From: Isoetes taiwanensis
Taxonomy: Eukaryota > Streptophyta > Lycopodiopsida > Isoetales > Isoetaceae
Assembly (NCBI GenBank): GCA_021234155.1
Contig: JAJEKV010000020.1
Coordinates: 1,374,938-1,438,937, forward strand
Length of the DNA: 64,000 nucleotides
Direction of reading: 5' to 3'
Part shown: one piece after another, positions 33,692 through 43,971 of the stretch
Numbering within the stretch: the stretch's first letter is position 1
How the letters are laid out: every line of letters begins with the position of its first letter
The notes under the pieces: model-generated
Told to the model about the DNA's origin: nothing
The model's input: the letters and a program-made list of their open reading frames with translations, nothing else
Databases searched by the model: none
Translations under genes and position numbers: made by a program

Positions 33692-34042
33692 ATGGGCAGT
33701 TCTGTGCCTCCAAAGGCCCAATCAGATCAGGAACAGGGCGCAAACGCAAGTATGGCAAAGAAATCTGGGCGCATCATCCGCTCCCGCTTGCCTCATTTCT
33801 TACAATCCGTCAATCTGAAATATGTGAAACTGGGTTACCATTATCTGATAACGCATGCATTTTTTCTGCTCATAATCCCCATTGTTCTGGTTGTGGCAGC
33901 AGAGCTGAGCCGAATGGGACCAGAAGACATAGCCCAGCTATGGCACCATCTGCAGTTTAACCTAGTAAGCGTTTTGATCTGTTCAGGTGCTCTGGTTTTT
34001 GGGTCTACTCTGTATTGCATGTCATCGATTTCGGATACATGA
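33692..34042 (+). CDS. 3-ketoacyl-CoA synthase, N-terminal part only (truncated)
   Basis: The 116-residue frame starts MGSSVPPKAQ and contains the strongly conserved N-terminal region of plant KCS (FAE1-type) enzymes: LPHFLQSVNLKYVKLGYHYL, a hydrophobic helix LLIIPIVLVVAAELSRMG, then LWHHLQFNLVSVLICSGALV. KCS condenses malonyl-CoA with long-chain acyl-CoA in the ER for wax and VLCFA synthesis; this part is the membrane anchor. Where RPRPVYL and the thiolase-fold domain with the Cys-His-Asn triad should start, the frame reads SSISDT and stops. Usual length is near 500 residues, so over three quarters are missing. It is either a 3'-truncated pseudogene or a first exon; no good donor or later exon was found. 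Confidence 0.85.
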   Translation: MGSSVPPKAQSDQEQGANASMAKKSGRIIRSRLPHFLQSVNLKYVKLGYHYLITHAFFLLIIPIVLVVAAELSRMGPEDIAQLWHHLQFNLVSVLICSGALVFGSTLYCMSSISDT

Positions 34043-34755
34043 ATTTCTTAAGGCCTCAAATTTCTTTTAGTCTATCCTAGTTTACTATTAATCCTTGATC
34101 CTTAATCAAATTTCTTTTAATCCTTGAATACTATTGCCTTCACTTGGGTACGGTTCTCTTATATTGCTCCTACTATTATGTTTCCATTTTTATTTTGAAA
34201 TCAGCGCACAAAGATATTTCTCACCTCATTGTCTACAAGGACTCTGACTGGATAATCGGGTGAATAACTTGATACTTGAAGGCACCAGTGGTCATTTATT
34301 AGCTAGTAAGCTTGTTCTGGAAGGAAATAATGATTTAGCAGCTGTTTTATTGACCATTTTGAATTATTTTCTTAACAAGTAGTCTCATCATGTAATATAA
34401 AACAATTCTAATTCAGATGTTATATTATTGATGCAGTATCTTTGAAGCAGGGCTTAGTGGCTTAGTGGTTTTGTTAGTACTGGACAAACAATCTCTATTT
34501 GTAAGGTTTTCTTGGCTGACTAAAGCAGGGTGGTAGGATACTCATAAGCGATAATTGTATCAAGAGTTTGAATCCTATATCAAGCAACGCGGATATGGCC
34601 TTCATGATGTTCAGAAATATAGCTAGGTTTACTGTTGCCCTTCTTGTTATTTTGTCTGAAAGCTGTGTGTCATGTTTTCTCAAGAGCAATGTTTATTTGC
34701 AGATGTTAGCAAATGCAAGCTTCGTTGATGTAGTTGCACAAGGCCACACTGATCT
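34043..34755. other. Spacer with tRNA-like motifs
   Basis: No gene confirmed. Around 34450-34590 an A-box-like GGCTTAGTGGCTTAGTGG and a B-box-like AGAGTTTGAATCC hint at a tRNA-derived SINE relic. A short exon-like MLANASFVDVVAQGHTDL at about 34703-34756, between an ATTTGCAG acceptor and a GTATC donor, could be part of an unrecognised gene. Confidence 0.3.
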
Positions 34756-35505
34756 GGTATCTTTTATTTGAAAATCTCCAGGAAAGTTAATCTTTACATA
34801 CTCCAAGGAGTTTTTGCTGCCAGTTTCTTGAGTTCCTCCGCAATGAGTTATCTCATGCAGAAAATCCGAAGGATGAATTTGTCTACAATGTCTCAGAGGT
34901 AAACAAAAGCTTATTATGGACGTCCAAGTGTAGTTGCAGATCTGCAACAAGAGGAAAGTATTTTGTGTTGGATCCCGGAGGTGTGATTTGCGGGTAAACT
35001 ATCACATTTTGCACATTTGACTGAAACTATGATGCGTTATTTAAAGCTCTGATGTTGCTTTCACTGCATACAATTTTTTTGCTTGACAGCTTTTGGCATT
35101 TAGGACTTTTTCATGTTCGTTGGGGCCTTAGCAATTGCATTGCCCAACATTTATGGCCTCCTTATCTGAAAATCTCCACGAAAGTTAGTCTTTACATACT
35201 CTAAGGAGTTTTTGCTGCGAATTTCTTGAGTTCCTCCGCAATGAGTTATCTCATACAGAAAATTTGAAGGTTGAATTTGTCCACAGTGTCAAATACGTTG
35301 AGCATTCAACAAGAGGTTATTATGGACGTCCAAGTGTAGTTGCAGATCTGCAACAAGAGGAAATTATTTTGTAACTAATTGTTGGATCCCTGGAGGTGTC
35401 ACTACAGGTAAACTATCAAATTTCTCACATTTGACTGAAACTATGATGCGTTATTTAGAGCTATGATGTTGCTTTCACTGCATACAAATTTTTTGCTTGA
35501 CAAAT
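34756..35505 (+). repeat. Tandem duplication of about 400 bp
   Basis: The segment 34756-35090 is repeated at 35161-35505 with roughly one difference in ten bases by eye. Shared blocks include GAGTTCCTCCGCAATGAGTT, TTATTATGGACGTCCAAGTG and ACTGAAACTATGATGCGTTA. In copy 1 a plus frame encodes FLEFLRNELSHAENPKDEF followed by a GT donor-like site, so the unit may have carried an exon. Copy 2 is less coherent. The family was not recognised. Confidence 0.7.
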
Positions 35506-36329
35506 GACCACACAAGCTAAGGTTCGTTTTAGATAGATATACAAAAGAAAGGATGTTTGAGGGTTCAAATCCTCTGAATATGTTGATGTTTGAGGGTTCA
35601 AATCCTCAATATGAATATGTTGAAAAGATTTGAACCCTCAAAAAGTATCCTTTAGTGACTAAAAAAGTACCTAAAAAGGTACCCGGGGTAGATGTACTAA
35701 AATTCTATATTTTATTTGATGTGTTTTGTCTAAATAGAATATATCAAGATAAATTTAAGCACTCAAGATTGAACACATTTTTTTTAATAATTGAATAAAA
35801 GCTTAATATTTGAATAAAAAGAATACAAAACAAGATTTTACCCTCTATATTTTATTTGGTGTTGTCTAAATAGAAGGCAAAATGGTGTTAATGATGTTGG
35901 CCACATTTTTTAATAATTGAATAAAATAATATTTGAATAAAAGGAATGCAAAGTGGTGTTAATGAAAATGGTGTTAATGATGTGCGGCATTAGCTAGGAA
36001 AAGTGGTGTTAATGAGAACATTTGTTAACGAGAACATTCAGATACTGACTTGTACTAAAGGGAACATGAACCATGATGGCATAGACACAACTTTGGATTC
36101 TACAATATAACCCAAACACTTGATTTATGCATTTGCAAGATCCTCACTGATATTAGACTGTTAACGAGAACATTCAGATACTGACTTGTACTAAAGGGAA
36201 CATGAACCATGATGGCATAGACACAACTTTGGATTCTACATCACTGATATTAGACTCAATGGTTAGAAACGCAAGCAAATTTGTACATGCATTGCAATAG
36301 AAATTATTCTTAGCCTACATGATAGCAAA
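35506..36329. other. Spacer with short duplications
   Basis: Two copies of TGTTTGAGGGTTCAAATCC lie at about 35550 and 35585, with an inverted third near 35625; these resemble tRNA T arms. A unit of about 90 bp starting TTAACGAGAACATTCAGATA is repeated at 36025 and 36162. No gene was seen. Confidence 0.5.
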
Positions 36330-36611
36330 TTACTCTTTAAACTCCTTGCTAGCCTTGTGATCTATTTGTAACTGCTCCACTCGACTTTCCAAGGAGTGGT
36401 ATGGCACTATCTCCTCATAATTGAATAACTCTTGTCTCCTCGTAGGCTTCGTCGGACGGGAACTGCACCCACATACTTCTATGCATTGCCTCATATAATC
36501 TTCTGGAATGCCATGAAACTTGGCTCCAATCTGCCATACCTTCTTGATGTTATCTAGGGTAGGACATATAGGCAAGTGGCCTAGACACTTGACTTTTTCT
36601 TCTTTTTGCAC
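36330..36611 (-). CDS. Unrecognised open frame, possibly a gene fragment
   Basis: A minus-strand frame of 93 codons that looks coding rather than random: IKKVWQIGAKFHGIPEDYMR, QCIEVCGCSSRPTKPTRRQE and a charged C-terminus ending HKASKEFKE. Just upstream, another frame gives a coherent SYEVVSMDTFQVMCKKKK, so one frameshift may separate two parts of the same protein. The His and Cys spacing (H-x3-C ... C-x3-C-x-C) faintly recalls integrase-type zinc-binding modules, but I could not assign it. Its setting among repeats favours a transposon-derived or dead fragment. Confidence 0.3.
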   Translation of the reverse strand: MQKEEKVKCLGHLPICPTLDNIKKVWQIGAKFHGIPEDYMRQCIEVCGCSSRPTKPTRRQELFNYEEIVPYHSLESRVEQLQIDHKASKEFKE

Positions 36612-37044
36612 ATGACTTGGAAAGTATCCATACTAACCACTTCATATGATTTTCTTTTATAGGTTGGATGGAATTGGTTTAACCCTTCCTCGCAGATCCG
36701 AGGAGAGCGACAAGTCCTCTCCTCTGCTATTGCATTATTGTATGCACTGTGGCTTTCTCATAACAAGGCCAAGGGTTTATGATTCATATGTATCAAAACA
36801 CTTGTCACATTTATCAAGTACTTGAGTTTGCTTACATTTATCAAATACTTAAGTTTGTTCTTTCATGTTACATTTATCATTTACTTAAGTTTGTTTCTTT
36901 TTTTCTTTTGGTCTCTTGCATGTACGACGGAAGAATATTTAACAAAGACAAAGGTTATGCAATAGAGATTATGTAGAGCATAGTGCCATGATGCAACATA
37001 ATAGAGTGCAACTTACGCACTATCGAGTTTCTAACTGCATGTGG

Positions 37045-37390
37045 AAACCTAACCTATTTTCCTCCTCATGTGGAAACCTAACCTGTTTTCCTCCTCCTGT
37101 GGAAACCCTTCCTTCTCCTGTGGAAACCCTTCCCGGTTTCCACTCAAAATTTGAATTTTGATCAAATTTTGAGTGACGTGCGCTCGATGGACGTGCGCCT
37201 TAATGTCGGGCGTCCGTGTGGAAAGGCGTGAGCCATAAAGGCTCACGTGTGTAAATATTTAAAAAAAAAATAATTTTGTGGAAACCCTTCCGGCTTTCCA
37301 CGGAAACCCTTCAGGCTTTATCCGTGGAAACCCATGGAAACCCGGAAGGGTTTCCATTAAAACCCGGAAGGGTTTCCGTGGGAGGCCAAC
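37045..37390. repeat. GGAAACCC/GGGTTTCC repeat cluster, large copy
   Basis: About ten copies of GTGGAAACCCTTCC and its inverse occur in 350 bp, grouped in inverted orientation around an AT-rich middle with a self-complementary CTCAAAATTTGA/TCAAATTTTGAG and a GCGTGAGCC...GGCTCACGTG stem. It is related to 33470-33600 (both flanked by an AATCGGG-type motif and a GTGACGT/GTGCG-type centre). Probably a non-autonomous foldback element. Confidence 0.6.
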
Positions 37391-37678
37391 CCAAATCGGG
37401 CGTACTTAGAACCATCGTTTTATGAAAGGTCCCTAACAATTAATATAAACTCTAAAAGAAGATCTTTTCCTTTTGCCAATGATTAAAATGGATAAAAATC
37501 TAAGTTTTGATTAAAACCTTTTTTTTTCCTAACCAAAATTTTGTAAAAAGCATTTGCGAATATAATAGGGAGAGGATTCCCTTTAAAAAAAGTCCCTTTT
37601 GTCTTTTTCAAATATAAATATAATACAATACCGTCAATTAGCAAAAAACGAAAAAGAAAACCCCCCCCCCCAGAGAGA

Positions 37679-38118
37679 GAATAGAATAGAATAGGTTTTT
37701 AGCGTCCACGGAGACCAATTGGCCTATGGGACCCAAACAAAGAGAGAGCAGCAAGCATATTACTGACAGGATTAAAAAACCCCCGCCCCGAAGGGTTTTC
37801 GAGGGAAAAACCTTAGCAGTAATAAGCATGCTGGCACACTGTACAATTGCATAGGACAGTTCAAGACCGTCCCGTAGAACACAAACGCGTCCGAGCATCC
37901 ATAACCTCCTGGAGGTATGACCCCAACAAACCCACTGACGCCGTAGTCAATAACTGATGCAACGGCTGGCCAGGCACTAGTAGTCGAACATACCTCTCTC
38001 GGATATGAGCAAATGCCGGGCAGTTCTGGAGGGTATGACATTCATCCTCAATCGCGCCCTGGTGGCAACACTGGCAAAGCCTTTGCTCTCGTGCTTCCCG
38101 AGCCCAACTCCATACCAT
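37679..38118 (-). pseudogene. 5'-truncated LINE: C-terminal zinc-knuckle region and 3' tail
   Basis: The minus frame at 38118-37861 encodes RLCQCCHQGAIEDECHTLQN followed by CPAFAHIRERY. This is the C-x2-C-x7-H-x4-C type zinc motif that lies after reverse transcriptase in plant LINEs. Downstream is 3' untranslated sequence with a long hairpin (37750-37831), then TTGGTCTCCGTGGACGCTAA and a tail of TATTC repeats. Reverse transcriptase and endonuclease are absent, which is typical of 5' truncation during target-primed insertion. The tail motif identifies related copies at about 39656, 43972 and, more weakly, 38691. Confidence 0.8.
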
Positions 38119-38690
38119 GACATGAACACATGTACAATGCTACACAAATAAAGAAATACAAAGTGCATATTGGACAAGATATGGTTCGTATCCCATTTCT
38201 TGTTATCTTTCATATCCTTGTGTAATAACCATATACACATAATGTATGGATAGGTGCTACATATTCACATTATTACTGAGAGAATTCCTAACCAACTTAA
38301 AGGACTATTTCCAACTAAAACGTGCTTAACTTGAAAGACATTTAGAAGATAGAATAAAGGACTTCTTCAACTTATCAGATTACCAATGATCATTAACTAA
38401 CTTCTCTACCTTATCACATTATCAATGATCATTAACTAACTTCTCTAGCTTGTCGTACAAAAACTTTTGTGGTGCTTTTGTTTAAGGGTGCTTTTTGTGC
38501 CCTTAAACAATATTAGATAAGGAAGCAAAAACAAAAGAATAAGCTTTAGGGCTGACAAACTTAGTTGTAGCCATCAAACAGAAGGACTTAAGCCTTTGCA
38601 ATCTGTCTGACGGCGGAATTAGTGGGAAATTGGAATAACAACTTCATAAAGAAAACTCGAAGATGAGAACATCCCAAATTATGCACATAA

Positions 38691-38745
38691 TAGATAGATA
38701 GATATTATTTTAACATCCACGAGGATCCTACAGTGGTAAGAACCC
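38691..38745 (-). mobile_element. LINE 3'-tail remnant
   Basis: TAGATAGATAGATATT followed by TTTTAACATCCACGAGGATCC resembles the tail junction of the LINE at 37679 (TATTC-type repeat then TTAACGTCCACGGAGACC). Only the last few dozen bases are present. Confidence 0.45.
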
Positions 38746-39070
38746 CCTCCACCCCCTCCACCGCTAGCACATTTTAGAATATCACAAACTTTATTGCACG
38801 AGAACATATTCTATACATTTTGAGATATTCCAATGATACTAGTTCAGCAAAAAAATCCATAATGCTAATGAGAGTCCTTCAAGGTCTTTTGTTCAAGTCT
38901 AAATATCCTCAATTTTGTGTAATAAACGACATCATATGATACAAAATGTCCTCCTTTCTTTGTCAAAGCTTAACATCAATTATACGTGTAACTTCTTCCA
39001 CCTCTTTTCAGCTGGCAAAGTACATAAGCTTGATGTGCATCACTCTGCAGCATTGGCCCAGGAAATACTT

Positions 39071-39655
39071 TGGGTTCCCCCTTAAACCCCCTTTGGTTTG
39101 GGTGCGCATATTAATACAAACCATTGCATTCCACACTTAAAAATAAAATTCCCTCTTAAACCCCCTTTGGTTTGGGTGCGCATATTAATACAAACCATTG
39201 CATTCCACACTTAAAAATAAAATTCCCCCTTAAACCCCTTTGGTTTGAGTGCATATTCACACGGGGGGTGACTCCGGGCATCGAGAGCTGTTGGATGGGC
39301 ATATATGCCTTTTATTCCTCGATCTAGACCGTACATAGAGATCCTCGTTTGTGGGGTATGCCTGTACAAGTTTTGGTATACTGTATAACACAGTTTGCGA
39401 AATACTATAAGATTTGAGACAATGTACTATATGGTGTTGATTTTGTACATGTATAACATGATTTTAGGGGCTCTCGCCGCCCTACGTCACCCCCCGTGTG
39501 AATATGCACTCAAACCAAAGGGGGTTTAAGGGGGAATTTTATTTTTAAGTGTGGAATGCAATGGTTTGTATTAATATGCGCACCCAAACCAAAGGGGGTT
39601 TAAGAGGGAATTTTATTTTTAAGTGTGGAATGCAATGGTTTGTATTAATTAATGA
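39071..39655. mobile_element. Palindromic MITE, copy 3, with nested doubled arms
   Basis: The left side holds a unit of about 74 bp (TTAATACAAACCATTGCATT through CTTTGGTTTGGGTGCGCATA) repeated, then the MITE proper starting CCCCCTTAAACCCCTTTGG. The right side mirrors this exactly in inverted order, including two arm units. The whole 585 bp is one large inverted repeat around the common middle (GATCTAGACCGTACATAGAG). The doubled arms suggest one copy inserted into the arm of another, or arm expansion. A LINE tail abuts its right end. Confidence 0.75.
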
Positions 39656-39800
39656 ATAGAATAGAATAGAATAGTTTTTTTAACGTCCATGAAGACCAAT
39701 AGGTCATGGGACCCATACAATGTTAATGGTAGTTATGTGTTGATAGGTATACTAAAAAAAAAATTTGGCCCTTCGGCCCTAACAAAGGAGGAAAACTTTA
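39656..39800 (-). mobile_element. LINE 3'-tail remnant plus MITE-edge motif
   Basis: AATAGAATAGAATAGAATAG followed by TTAACGTCCATGAAGACCAA is the tail junction of the 37679 LINE family. From 39718 the sequence GTTAATGGTAGTTATGTGTT and ATTTGGCCCTTCGGCCCTAA is the edge motif seen next to the other MITE copies, so the LINE tail landed between MITE and edge. Confidence 0.6.
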
Positions 39801-41291
39801 ATGGCCTTAGGAATTGTGTAAAGATTGATGAAAAAAATAGAAAAGCATTTAATACAAACCAAACACTTGCATAATTTTCATCATATAATTATTATGTGAG
39901 AATTGATAGATAGATAGATAGGTATTTTTAAATCACACCACTAGGCAGCGTCCAATTGGACATGTGACAATAGTACAATAGAGATATCAACATATTGCCA
40001 CAATTTATTGAACTTACATGGCATAGCAAATACTGTAGCGTCATTATAAACATATTGAATATGCATGGCATAGCGAATACTGTAGCATCAAACATTCACT
40101 GTAGTGTGAAATATCTATACTACCATAACAAGTATGCAAAGTAAACATTACCAACAAGTGGAATATGAAGCACGAAAAAGGCAAGCAATGCAATAGGACA
40201 TGCACGACATTTATCTACGAATGCTTATAAATTTGGTAGCGTAAATCAGATTAATGAAAACAATGCATGCCAGACTAAAATACCAAAGAAGATTGTTTAA
40301 CACCCAAAAGAATAAATATTTCAAAATGTGGTATTCCTACTAGATCTCAGAAACATGTACCAGGTTCTACATTAAATAGCAAGATAAAGGAAAAAATGGG
40401 TAATAGAGAGTTGAAGCCCTGATCTTGCATGTTAACAGGATTTTCTTCAGCATCAGTCACGTAAAATACATTCATTTTAAAATACATTCATTTCCATGGA
40501 TCGTGCATGATAACATTGGCGCGGGTTACGCACAACCCATTTTCTCAAAACATATGTCTCGCTTCTAATAACAAACCCACTCTATCTGAACACACAATTT
40601 CACCCTCACGCCCTGAATATACCAAGGCAAGGGTTACAATTTTTAAACTGACAGAGGAATGAAAATGATATAAATGGAATCCTAGATACCTCAGAGATGC
40701 AGTGCTCTATTGCAGCTTCTAGGCATTTTATTTGCCCTTTGTTGTTTAGACTCAGAATTTATGGTTCAGCCAAGATTTATGGTTCAGCCAAGATTTCATG
40801 GTGCACCCATCAAGATATCTGATGTAATAGTCCTGAGATACAAACAGCACTAGTAAGTGTGAGACAGCTAAAAAGCAACCAACATCTAACTTGGAAATTA
40901 TTCTAAGTGCACTTTCTTCCTCTAATCCGAACAAAGCAAAAGCAAACATCAACAGAAGCTTTGCAATACTTTGGTGCCCAGTACAGGAAAAAAAAACATA
41001 CTTGGCAAGCATGGTGTCCAGTACAAAACAAAACGTACTTGGTAAGCATAGGTCTGTCACAAGAATGAACATTCACAATAGAATAAATCTCAGATGCAAA
41101 GTCTGGAGCATTCGATGAGAAGCTCACGGCAGCAACAAAAACCCTAACATGCAGAAACACAAAACATAAAGCCATTCATTTACCAGCTTCAATAGGCTTT
41201 TCGCATTTCTGTAGCAGACAAGCAGACCATGACATGGGTGCCAAATTAGATTACTGAGTTATTGAATAAGTCTGACATTCTTTCCACATAC
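39801..41291. other. Spacer, no gene confirmed
   Basis: A GATAGATAGATAGATAGG repeat at 39907 precedes another weak LINE-tail-like sequence. On the minus strand at about 40690-40760, NNKGQIKCLEAAIEHCISE before a GTATC donor looks like an exon but was not assigned. A direct repeat ATTTATGGTTCAGCCAAG lies near 40757 and 40775. Exon 2 of the tetraspanin fragment was sought here and not found. Confidence 0.35.
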
Positions 41292-41540
41292 CTGAAGAGG
41301 TGAAAGTTTAGCCTTATCAAACTGTTCTTCTGTCGGATAATCTTCTGTCAGATTTTGACATACTTTAACATCAGAAAGGCAGCTTCTAATCTTTTCGACC
41401 CTTCTCTGGAGCCAAGTGGAATAATCTCCAAGCCTGTAATCTTTGAAACCTTTGCCAGAAAGGGCATGGCCGGCGCCTTTGTTTGTGACAACGAAAGCAA
41501 ATACCGTGAAGCAAAACAAGAGTAAAATGAGGATGAACAT
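41292..41540 (-). pseudogene. Tetraspanin fragment (end of first exon)
   Basis: The minus frame begins inside the third membrane helix ([20 protein letters not shown]). It continues into the large extracellular loop of plant tetraspanins: [20 protein letters not shown], then [21 protein letters not shown] and ending LSPLQ at a GTATGT donor. That donor sits at the position expected for the single intron of plant TET genes. The first two membrane helices and loops are missing upstream. The second exon, which should bring the GCCKPP motif and helix 4, was not seen downstream. Tetraspanins organise plasma-membrane microdomains; this half exon cannot do so, so it is called a pseudogene fragment. 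Confidence 0.85.
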
Positions 41541-41898
41541 AAACCCGGATGGGAGAAAATGTAAGCTCGCCGTTTTGATTGATCATGCTATTCCGGCCGA
41601 AAAATCAAGGGCACCCTAAAATACCCCAGTGGAAGAGTGGAACCCTAAAGCAAAACCTCTCGAGATTTGAATGCGATGAATCGAGGTTTTTTTTTTTAAG
41701 GGGTTAAACCATTGGCAAGTGCCATAAAAAATAAGAAATGCGTATGCGCACTCTAGATGTACGCATTAGTACATCCACGACAATACACCACGAAATCATA
41801 TAAAAACCTTAGGGAAAAACGTACAAAAATACAAAAGCAACCCCCTGTTATAATGCTAGATATAGATCTCATGTTTGAGGTGCTCACGGTTAAAGCAG

Positions 41899-43921
41899 TT
41901 ATGGATAGGTGATGGCCTCGTGTTTTATGAAGGATGGTAAACTCTTCCGCATTTCAGAGAGGAAATAAAAAATGTAATCAAACTGTTGTTCTACAGTAAG
42001 CTCAAGAACTGACTGCAGCTGCAGAACAATGATGAGAATTATAAAGATGGTGGACAAGTACCTATAATATTCAAAATTCAAAAAGAACTGCATGAAGTTG
42101 AAAGGAATGACAAGAATTAATAATACCAAAAGCTTTAATGTTTGAGCCCATATCACACGCACACCATATTCATATCCAAGTATGAAGCAGCTAATCATGA
42201 GCCTTCCTCTCTCTCTTCTTAGCTTTTTATAGATTTAACATGACTTCCATCTTGAAACTAGTAACAACAAACTGTAGATGAAAGGGTCAAGAATTACCTG
42301 AATGCAGCTATCTCGAAGGATAATAGAAATTGCAACCGTCTCAGAGTCCATCGCATTACAAAGCAATTTTAAAGCTTGGTCATCCAAATATGTTTCCATT
42401 ATTATAGCTCTATTTGTTGCCACAACACGATAAATTCCCAAATCGGCAGCCATTCTTTTTATAAAAACGGTCTTTAGAAGCATCTAATGAATGTGAAAAA
42501 ATAGCCAAATGAGATCAGCATTAATTTAGTCCACCCTATAATATTTCTGATTATACCTCAATTGGAAGTAACTGCTTTGCGGCATTTGTGGTAAATGACA
42601 TAAGAGCATATATACTCTCTTCAGCAGATTGTAAGGCACCACCAATCAACTTTTCAGTCTCAGGTATAGAACATGCATATGCACTTAGACATGTACTTCA
42701 GACTTCAGTAGACCGTAATACACACCTGGCCCTAATTACTGTTATTTTACTCTAAAATTATAGCAAGCAATTCTTCCATCTCTCTTTCCGCCGCTTACAT
42801 TATTTCCTCCGCCTTTCCACTGCTTCCATTCTTTCTGCTGCTTCCATTCAGATGGGCGACTTGCAGATGGGATAATTATCTGTTTCAATGGCTTTTGGCT
42901 ATGGCGACGGTGTACCCGGTGGTTCCACCATTACACTAGGTCTGTAACCGATCTCCATGTTCGGTGGATTAAATGCCATGTTCGGCTCAGCATGGATTTG
43001 TTCAGCTCGCTTCAAGGGCCGCTTCAAGATTTTGTTTGTGCCGCTTCAAGGACCTGCTTCCAGACTTTCAGACTTGCTTCGACTGCAAATGGGCGATGCT
43101 TCTATTCTGGCCAAAAAATCTTGCTCAAGGCTCAAGGCAACATCTTGCTTCTATTCTGGCCAGAAATCACTCTGAAACAAGCCATCTACACTGATTTTGC
43201 CCGTAAATGATTTTCCTTCCTTCAACCTTCAATGATCTATGAAAAAACGCAGAAATAAACCTTTTTCCTTCTTCTTATCACCGGGTTGAAAGGAAAAAAA
43301 AAACCCTCTGCTGTTCGTAATCAGGGCCAGGGTGTGAATTATGTCCCGTAATTCACGGGAGCAGGGCATCACGCCCTGGTAGGGCTTCTCGGCGCCGCCC
43401 ATCGGCCGCCTCGGCTGGCGGCACCACCTTGAAGCCCTACGGGGCATAATGCCTCTGCTCCTGTGAATTACGTAGTCCATAATATTCTAGCTTTTGTAGG
43501 TACCTGGACATCTTTAAACTCTAGCTGCGGAATACTATGGTAGTCAACCTGCCAGAGCATGCAGAAACTCTTTTAATTCCTGAATATGGTTATAACATTA
43601 TGCCCATTACATAACGTACATAAGTAACGCAAAAAAAAAAAGTGAAAAAAACAAGAATATTGATTTCCCACTGGAAGAAGATATACTTGAAGCTTCCAAA
43701 ACTAGATCAACTACATGTTTTATAAGCTGGCACTACAGAAGTATAACCTTAGAAAGAGCGTCGAAAAGCATTTCAGCATACAAGTCAACTCCAATTTTTT
43801 TAAGATCACCGCTCTGTCTTTCTCCAAAGACATTACCAATTCCACGAATGCCCATGTCCCTTTCTGCCACCTGGAATCCTTGTCCAAGTTCACAGCACTC
43901 TTCAATTGCTGCAAGCCTCTG
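41899..43921 (-). CDS. C-terminal exons of a plastid-type transcription-repair coupling factor (TRCF/Mfd) helicase
   Basis: Five minus-strand exons with GT/AG borders and phase 0 can be read. 43921-43748 gives RLAAIEECCELGQGFQ, VAERDMGIRGIGNVFGERQS and LYAEMLFDALSK, the TRG-type motif that couples ATP hydrolysis to translocation in Mfd/RecG. 43548-43504 gives VDYHSIPQLEFKDVQ. 42658-42557 gives EKLIGGALQSAEESIYALMS. 42483-42298 gives MLLKTVFIKRMAADLGIYRV, the D7-type region. 42012-41899 is the last exon, ending FIKHEAITYP. Bacterial Mfd removes stalled RNA polymerase and recruits UvrA; plant homologues are predicted in plastids. About 20 residues between exons 2 and 3 (the LPxxYI segment) were not found. 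No helicase motifs were located upstream of 43921, so the gene may be 5'-truncated or interrupted by repeats. Confidence 0.75.
43338..43483. repeat. GC-rich foldback in the TRCF intron
   Basis: The left arm (TTATGTCCCGTAATTCACGG, GAGCAGGGCAT, GTAGGGCTTC) pairs with the right arm (GAAGCCCTAC, ATGCCTCTGCTC, GTGAATTACGTAGTCCATAA) with a few mismatches. The loop contains GCCGCCTCGGCTGGCGGC, nearly identical to the loop of the foldback at 49987-50116. Confidence 0.75.
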
Positions 43922-43971
43922 CTATAGACAGCCATGTAATATTATTAATGATCGTTCTAAATATAGAAAGC

